NCBI RefSeq assembly: GCF_037325665.1
Contig: NC_090258.1
Location: forward strand, 40,885,260 to 40,949,259
DNA: 64,000 nucleotides
Source: Littorina saxatilis
Taxonomy: Eukaryota > Mollusca > Gastropoda > Littorinimorpha > Littorinidae
Direction of reading: 5' to 3'
Both the position numbers and the translations under genes were made by a program. The notes beneath the pieces are model-generated. The model was given only the letters and a program-made list of their open reading frames with translations, was not told where the DNA came from and ran no database searches. Shown piece by piece: positions 58,999-64,000 of the stretch. The number at the start of each line of letters is the position of its first letter. Position 1 is the first letter of the stretch.

Positions 58999-59389
58999 CC
59001 CCCCCGCGGGTTAGGGGGAGTCCCATATTGGTTGGGACGAGAAAGAATTTGCCCGATGCTTCCCAGCATGTCGTGGGAGGCGACTAACGGATTCTGTTTC
59101 TCCTTTTGCCCTTGTTGGGTGTTTCTTGTGTAGAATATGGTCAATGTTTGTAAGGAGTTTGGTCAAGCAGTGTGTAGGAAGTGTTGGGTCCTTTGCACTG
59201 GAAACTTGCATTCTCCCAGTAGGGTAATGTATTGTACTACGTTGCAGGCCCCTGGAGAAAAGTTTTGATTGGTGCTTTTGTGAACAAGAAACAATTGACA
59301 AGTGGCTCTATCCCATCTCCCCCTTCCCCCGTCGCGATATAACCTTCGTGGTTGAAAACGACGTTAAACACCAAATAAAGAAAGATAAA
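58999..59389 (+). mobile_element. SINE family S1, copy with A-to-G hypermutation
   Basis: Full-length S1, flanked by AATATAGA (58991-58998, 59390-59397). Compared with the other copies it has about 17 A-to-G changes between 59050 and 59280, for example GTAAGAGG to GTGGGAGG, TATAGTC to TATGGTC and TTAAGTCC to TTGGGTCC, but few changes of other kinds. Confidence 0.85.
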
Positions 59390-60115
59390 AATATAGAACA
59401 ATAAACTTAACATTCATTATTATCACAAAATGTGTGATTGACATTAATCTTTTTCAACTTATTAAGGTCATTAAGACATTCATTATTGTTGCAACATTGT
59501 GATGGGCATTAATCCTTTTCAACTATTTAACGTAAAGAAAACAATCGTTATCGTGACATGCTTGAAATTTTCTTCGCTTACATATCTTATTGATCTTCAG
59601 ACTTTTGTCCCGTGATTTCAGTTGAAAGAAGAAACAATCCTTCTTCACTTATATTGAAGACTGCTGTATTTAGCTTCAGAACAAAACACAACTTTTAGTA
59701 AGCATGTCATGCTCAATAGCAAGCAAGTGCAATATCTTTCAATATCCTTCAATTCCCTGAAAAAAAATCATTCAAAAGGGTGATCTGTTAAAGGTATTGC
59801 GGAAAGAATGAAAATTGTCTGACCAACGAAATATCTCATAAATCAATGTGTTTAACAGATTGTGTGTATGTCTATTTATTTATTTATTTATCTCTTCTCC
59901 ATCCTTAATCACTGCTCACACCCACCCATCCCTTCTCTCCCCTAGTCTGACCATGATGATCACGTACCCCATCCCCCCTTCCGCGGGTCCCCCCCTTCCG
60001 CGGCCCACACCTCACTGTGCCCACCTCACCTCCCCATTCACCCCCCCTCATACACACACACACCCACACACACTGCCCACCGCAGCGTTCAAGCATTGCT
60101 CAAGTAACAATTGTG
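59390..60115. other. Unassigned DNA inside the composite element
   Basis: AT-rich, then a C-rich stretch with CCTTCCGCGG repeated (59978, 59994). The 92-codon forward frame at 59848 is low-complexity Pro/Ser/His and unlikely to be a gene. Confidence 0.4.
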
Positions 60116-60336
60116 TTGGGACGTAATGGTACGGGGACGTAATGGGATTCTTTTATGGGACGTATCGAGATGCAATTTTCTTGGGACCTATAGACACGCA
60201 TTTTTGTTGGGACGCAATGGTACGGGACGCAATGGCACTGGGACCCAATGGTATTGGGACCCAATGGGATTGCCTAATGGGACGCAATGAGACGGCATTT
60301 TTTTGGGACGCAATGGTACTGGGACGTATTGGCATG
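60116..60336. repeat. FB-D right arm: inverse 16-bp motif array
   Basis: GGGACGYAATGGTAYT units, the complement of 58005-58173, with irregular spacers of ATTTTTTTGGG type. Confidence 0.85.
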
Positions 60337-60612
60337 ACCCCCTTGTTTTTATCAAAATGTTCCGTGGGGGGGGACCCCCCTAGGAGCCGGCTTTAGTCTT
60401 CTAGATGATGGTTTGGGAAGGTAGTTGGGTAATTTGTTGGCTCAGGTTGCACCAGATCGGTCAATTTGTTTTGATCCAAAGTTGCTTCTTAAATTAACTT
60501 TTGGTAGGTGTATTAGGGGAATTTACTTGGCTCTGATTGCACCACTGATCAACATTTTCCCCGGACCCTCCTAGGATCGCGTCATCGATCTGCCCCTGAA
60601 AGAAATGTGGAA

Positions 60613-60635
60613 CCCCCCCCCCCCCCCCCCCCCCC
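60613..60635. repeat. Poly-C run
   Basis: Twenty-three C directly right of the composite element. Confidence 0.9.
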
Positions 60636-60816
60636 ATTCCTTAAAAACGATGTAATCCGCCCCGGTGAACCCATGTTGGGAATCTCTCTCGGCTTTCTTT
60701 GTTTAGTTGGGGAACTGAGAGGGTACCGGCAAACCTCGATTCCCCACTAAACAAAGAAAGTCTCTCTGGATTCCCAACGTGAGTTAGAACAATCTCTATT
60801 TCCGAACGATTTTCAG

Positions 60817-61072
60817 TTAGGCAGCAAGTACGGGTTCAACATGGTGCACAACGAGGAGCAGACCCTGATGATGGAGCCTGAGGAGAGGACGGAGCAGCAG
60901 ATTAGCATGTTGCTGCGCAGCCTGCAACTCATCCAGTCCTTCTGCCAGTTCCCTCTACGCACCCAGCGTCAGATCGCCAAGCACGCCACCTACAGCCGCA
61001 TCAAGAAAAAGCGCGTCATCATCCGCCAGGGCCAAGAGGCGCTTCACTACTACTTCATCCTGTGTGGCCAAG
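60817..61072 (+). CDS. CNBD2-like exon: start of a cyclic nucleotide-binding domain
   Basis: Acceptor CGAACGATTTTCAG opens in phase 0: LGSKYGFNMVHNEEQTLMME, PEERTEQQISMLLRSLQLIQ, SFCQFPLRTQRQIAKHATYS, RIKKKRVIIRQGQEALHYYF and ILCGQ. The order LRSL-x-SF...P...R-x-IA...Y...K-RVIIRQGQ...YYFIL-G is the entry of a cyclic nucleotide-binding fold (helix A and first beta strands). It aligns by eye with human CNBD2 (RTEDEIQAVCNILQVLDSY, RRVIIKKGQKGNSFYFI). The frame ends one base into a codon at a CAAG/GTCTAT donor, which is not optimal. The phosphate-binding cassette must lie in a later exon, not seen here. In mammals CNBD2 is linked to sperm function; no such role is shown by this sequence. Confidence 0.75.
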
Positions 61073-61092
61073 GTCTATGTTTAAGGCAACTA

Positions 61093-61420
61093 GTTCCACA
61101 CAAAATCTTCACTTTTATCCCCATTAATTTGAAATACCGCAGCAACAGCTTCCACACAATATCTTCACTTAATTTCATCCCCATTTTGAAATACTGCAGC
61201 AACAGCTTCCACGCAAAATCTTCACTTTCATCCCCATTTTGAAATACCGTAGCAACAGCTTCAATACAATATCTTCACTTAATTTCATCCCCATTTTGAA
61301 ATACTGCAGCAACAGCTTCCACACAAAATCTTCACTTTCATCCCCATATGGAAATACCACAGCAACAACTTCCACACAAAATCTTCACTTTCATCCCCAT
61401 TTTGAAATACCGCAGCATAT
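61093..61420. repeat. Six tandem units of 53-57 bp right after an exon
   Basis: Units contain ACAAAATCTTCACTTTCATC, CCCATTTTGAAATAC and GCAGCAACAGCTTC. Two variants (with and without an extra TTAA) alternate in the first four units. It begins about 20 bp past the donor at 61072. Confidence 0.9.
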
Positions 61421-61677
61421 TTGAAGCTAGATCTTTGTAACTGCGCACAATTCTAGGGTTTGATTGTCTCCCGACACGACCCAAGAATCGTCAAAGTTTG
61501 GGGTCACAGCGGGGTCATGTTCGGTTTATAAAAACTTAACATTGAGGATTTCTCGGATGTTTTTGAAGCTAAAGCCACCAAATTTGAAAAAAAAATTATG
61601 GTTAGTTTCTTGATTTTTTTGACATGACACAAATTTGGCCTCTTTTCGTCAAATTCCACGGTCGCAGCATGAACTTA

Positions 61678-61935
61678 TACTCTCCCAAAAAAGAAACGTG
61701 ACACGGGTAAACATTGATTTTTTTCAAATAATTATGTTAGAGGAAAGCACCAAAATTGAGTTTGAAGTTTGTCAGTTGTATTGTTGCTAACCACTAAACC
61801 ACAAAAAGAACATCATTGAACCAAGACTTTAATGGGTGGTCGCCCTTTTATTTAATTGCAAACATATTGTCTGCACAAAAACCATGTGCATGGTGCCATG
61901 ATGGTTCTTTTTCAAGTTTCTTTTTTGGGAGAGTA
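61678..61935. mobile_element. Tc1/mariner-like MITE, TA-flanked
   Basis: Inverted ends TACTCTCCCAAAAAAGAAAC (61678 and complement ending 61935), flanked by TA on both sides. 258 bp, no coding capacity. Confidence 0.8.
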
Positions 61936-62200
61936 TAGTTTGCTGCAGAAGATCCAACACGGTGTGTCAGCTGATTCCGGCTATTTAGTTCGCCCGCCGG
62001 GTGTTTCCGTTCATACAGCCTTCATTTTCGGCACTTGGTTCAGAAAACACGTTTGGGTAAATCGTGTTGGCTGCGCATTTTCGTGATATTGCAAGAATAA
62101 GGTAGAACATCGTTTGGGCTATGTGTACAATTATTAACAAGGTGCTAGTCGACCTCATGATTACTCACGTGTGCCAAAGGTGGCATCATTGCATGATATC
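61936..62200. other. Unassigned DNA
   Basis: A forward frame ending at 62086 contains GEYSLLQKIQHGVSAD, which could be coincidental. No supported exon. Confidence 0.3.
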
Positions 62201-62319
62201 TGGCTCACGTAAGTGTAGCCTATGTCACGTATGTGTTCATAAACTATGTATGTTTGTGCTTGCGTGCGTGCGTGCGTGCGTGCGTTCTCAGGACGGACGG
62301 TGTAATCGAAACTTTAACA
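62201..62319 (-). mobile_element. R2 repeat, right-end fragment
   Basis: On the minus strand: TGTTAAAGTTTCGATTAC, a CGCA microsatellite, GGCTACACTTACGTGAGCC. Confidence 0.75.
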
Positions 62320-62831
62320 ATTGACGAAGTCCGAAATCTGTCAACTTTGAAGAAATTCCGATTTACGATGTTTCAAAGTCGTTTTAGGAAACAAACGGTG
62401 TAAATTCAGTGTCTCTTTTATATATTTATTCCCTGGTAGTGCCTTGAAACATGCTTTATTGCGACCGACGAGGGTTCATTTTGCTTATTCTCAAACGGAT
62501 GCCAGACAGCAAAATAATCTACAGTCGGACCACTTCACACCGGATACTGTAAGAAGCACGCCAACCGAGCAGCGACCCTGTGACGTCATCAAGAAAACGT
62601 GGGTGTCTCCAGAAAAGTGTCAAATAATGACAGAAAACTGGTCCAATACGCTCGATGTTGTTATCGAGAGGTAAACAAGACATGCGTTAAAAGGATACAT
62701 AAAATTAAATTCAGTAATTGGCTATGTATCGAGCTACCAATGCAATTACAAGCGAAGGTGTTGACTTTTGTTCACTAAAATTGTGTTTTATGTGCTTATT
62801 ACAAAGTTTTGTTTGGGCCTCTACGGGAAAC
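62320..62831. other. Unassigned DNA left of a 45-bp repeat
   Basis: A forward frame (62444-62674) ends at GAGAG/GTAAAC, a possible donor; no domain recognised. Confidence 0.3.
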
Positions 62832-63242
62832 ATCGTTTACAATAGCTTGTACGACGTCCTCTCGCTGCTGTACTACAACGTTTACAATAGCTTGTACGAC
62901 GTCCTCTCGCTGCTGTACTACAACGTTTACAATAGCTTGTACGACGTCCTCTCGCTGCTGTACTACAACGTTTACAATAGCTTGTACGACGTCCTCTCGC
63001 TGCTGTACTACAACGTTTACAATAGCTTGTACGACGTCCTCTCGCTGCTGTACTACAACGTTTACAATAGCTTGTACGACGTCCTCTCGCTGCTGTACTA
63101 CAACGTTTACAATAGCTTGTACGACGTCCTCTCGCTGCTGTACTACAACGTTTACAATAGCTTGTACGACGTCCTCTCGCTGCTGTACTACAACGTTTAC
63201 AATAGCTTGTACGACGTCCTCTCGCTGCTGTACTACAACGTT
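62832..63242. repeat. Perfect 45-bp tandem repeat, nine copies
   Basis: GTTTACAATAGCTTGTACG, ACGTCCTCTCGCTGCTG, TACTACAAC repeated with no visible difference between copies. The period is a multiple of three and the unit has no stop in at least two forward frames and one reverse frame. The plus frame from 62718 gives nine VYNSLYDVLSLLYYN repeats, flanked by non-repeated sequence in a 184-codon frame. Whether any frame is translated is unknown. Confidence 0.95.
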
Positions 63243-63272
63243 GACGCCGACGTTGGAAGGATAAGGGCATAA

Positions 63273-63867
63273 TTATCGTTCAAAACTGATCACTGAAGAA
63301 AAGTGGTGATTCGAAACAGCGCAAGCATCATAATCGAGTGGGTTACGCTCAGCGCAGGGAATGGATAACAGTCAGCGCAAAAGAAAACAAACATTGTAGG
63401 TTTATAAAGGGACCTAATGGGTCAAAATTCTCCCAAGAGCTGTATAGTTTGGTTTTGGGGTTAAAACTATGACATCACACACCAGGAACACCTTATTACG
63501 TTGTTCAAATTTAAAGTGGATCTGTACGTGAGTTGCGGCGGGACATTGATTTTCACGTGCTTCCTTCTCCAACGCTAGCTTTGTTTTGATTCCCGGCCCA
63601 CGCTTCGTCCCTGACATGTTAGCGTTTGGGATTTTTTTGAGAGAGGAGAATTTGTTATATCATGGAGACAGCATAATGTAGACTGCACGAGTACTTGTGG
63701 TGTGGCCGCCCGGCCTTGGATCTGGGTTGGTGAGGAGAGACAGGAACAGGAACTAAACGGACATGTGAACCATTCATGGTTTATCATAGTTGCGTTGTTG
63801 TATGTAGTCAATTTAGAGAGAGATAGAGGAATAGAGTGAAAGAGAAAGGGGAAGGAGGGAGAGAGAG

Positions 63868-63868
<1 letters not shown>
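63273..63868. other. Unassigned DNA
   Basis: No gene or repeat family recognised. Confidence 0.4.

Positions 63869-63950
<82 letters not shown>
63869..63950. repeat. (TG)n microsatellite
   Basis: About 40 pure TG units following a GA-rich stretch. Confidence 0.97.
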
Positions 63951-64000
63951 GGTTTGTGTATATGAATATTAGTGCTACTGGATCATGACGCATAGTAATA

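Larger units (their letters stand above)
57857..60598. mobile_element. hAT-like composite element
   Basis: Left end CAGGGGCGGATCCAGG, a well-known hAT terminus type; the right end reads, on the complement, CAGGGGCAGATCGATG. The flanking 8-bp sequences do not match, so the pair may not be original. Inside are the fold-back arms FB-D, the palindrome FB-E, a Harbinger-like MITE and a SINE. No transposase frame was seen. Confidence 0.5.

Noticed and set aside
62444-62674. Forward frame ending at a possible donor (GTAAAC)
   Set aside because: No acceptor or partner exon and no domain; kept only as unassigned DNA.

Overview
This window looks like nuclear DNA of a marine snail, most likely a caenogastropod of the periwinkle (Littorina) type. 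That rests on recognising several dispersed repeats I associate with such genomes, on very abundant CA/TG and CT/GA microsatellites, and on genes split into short exons by introns full of transposons; no database was searched. There are no operons, rRNA genes or CRISPR arrays, and I recognised no retrovirus, LTR or Polinton copy.

Layout. 1-13239 is one uninterrupted satellite of a 46-bp monomer (about 288 copies) that continues past the left edge; it carries a higher-order block that recurs at 2806 bp, exactly 61 monomers. 13240-31000 is transposon-rich: a SINE family with clear target-site duplications, a microsatellite-carrying repeat with inverted ends (here R2), a repeat ending in a 12-bp hairpin (R3) and a neighbour (R4). 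29265-32571 (minus) holds a chain of candidate exons followed by a decayed reading frame with an LTGCD motif and a cysteine-rich C-terminus; a 673-bp fold-back element sits in its first intron. 33000-38300 has a segmental duplication and a decayed minus-strand SWIM/YqaJ-type gene. 39590-39907 is a fold-back with an exact 20-bp period. 40610-41788 encodes a basic protein with many PAAQD repeats whose reading frame runs into a microsatellite and a long-TIR element. 42878-44010 is a hAT-like element filled with later insertions.

The best host gene is on the plus strand: exons at about 46849, 47841, 49302, 50762 and 60817 join in compatible phases and encode a cyclic nucleotide-binding domain protein resembling CNBD2. 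Its introns hold a tandem duplication of an exon end with its splice donor, a perfect hairpin element, a piggyBac-like remnant, a large fold-back, a Tx1/L1-type LINE with an open 3' reading frame, and a hAT-like composite element.

The most unusual signals are (1) several unrelated fold-back elements whose arms are built from short CG-containing motifs spaced about 11, 12, 16 or exactly 20 bp, one with a 6-bp target-site duplication and an apparent captured first exon; (2) one SINE copy whose differences from its relatives are almost all A-to-G in an ADAR-like context; (3) the tandemly copied exon-intron junction; and (4) the 61-monomer satellite block.
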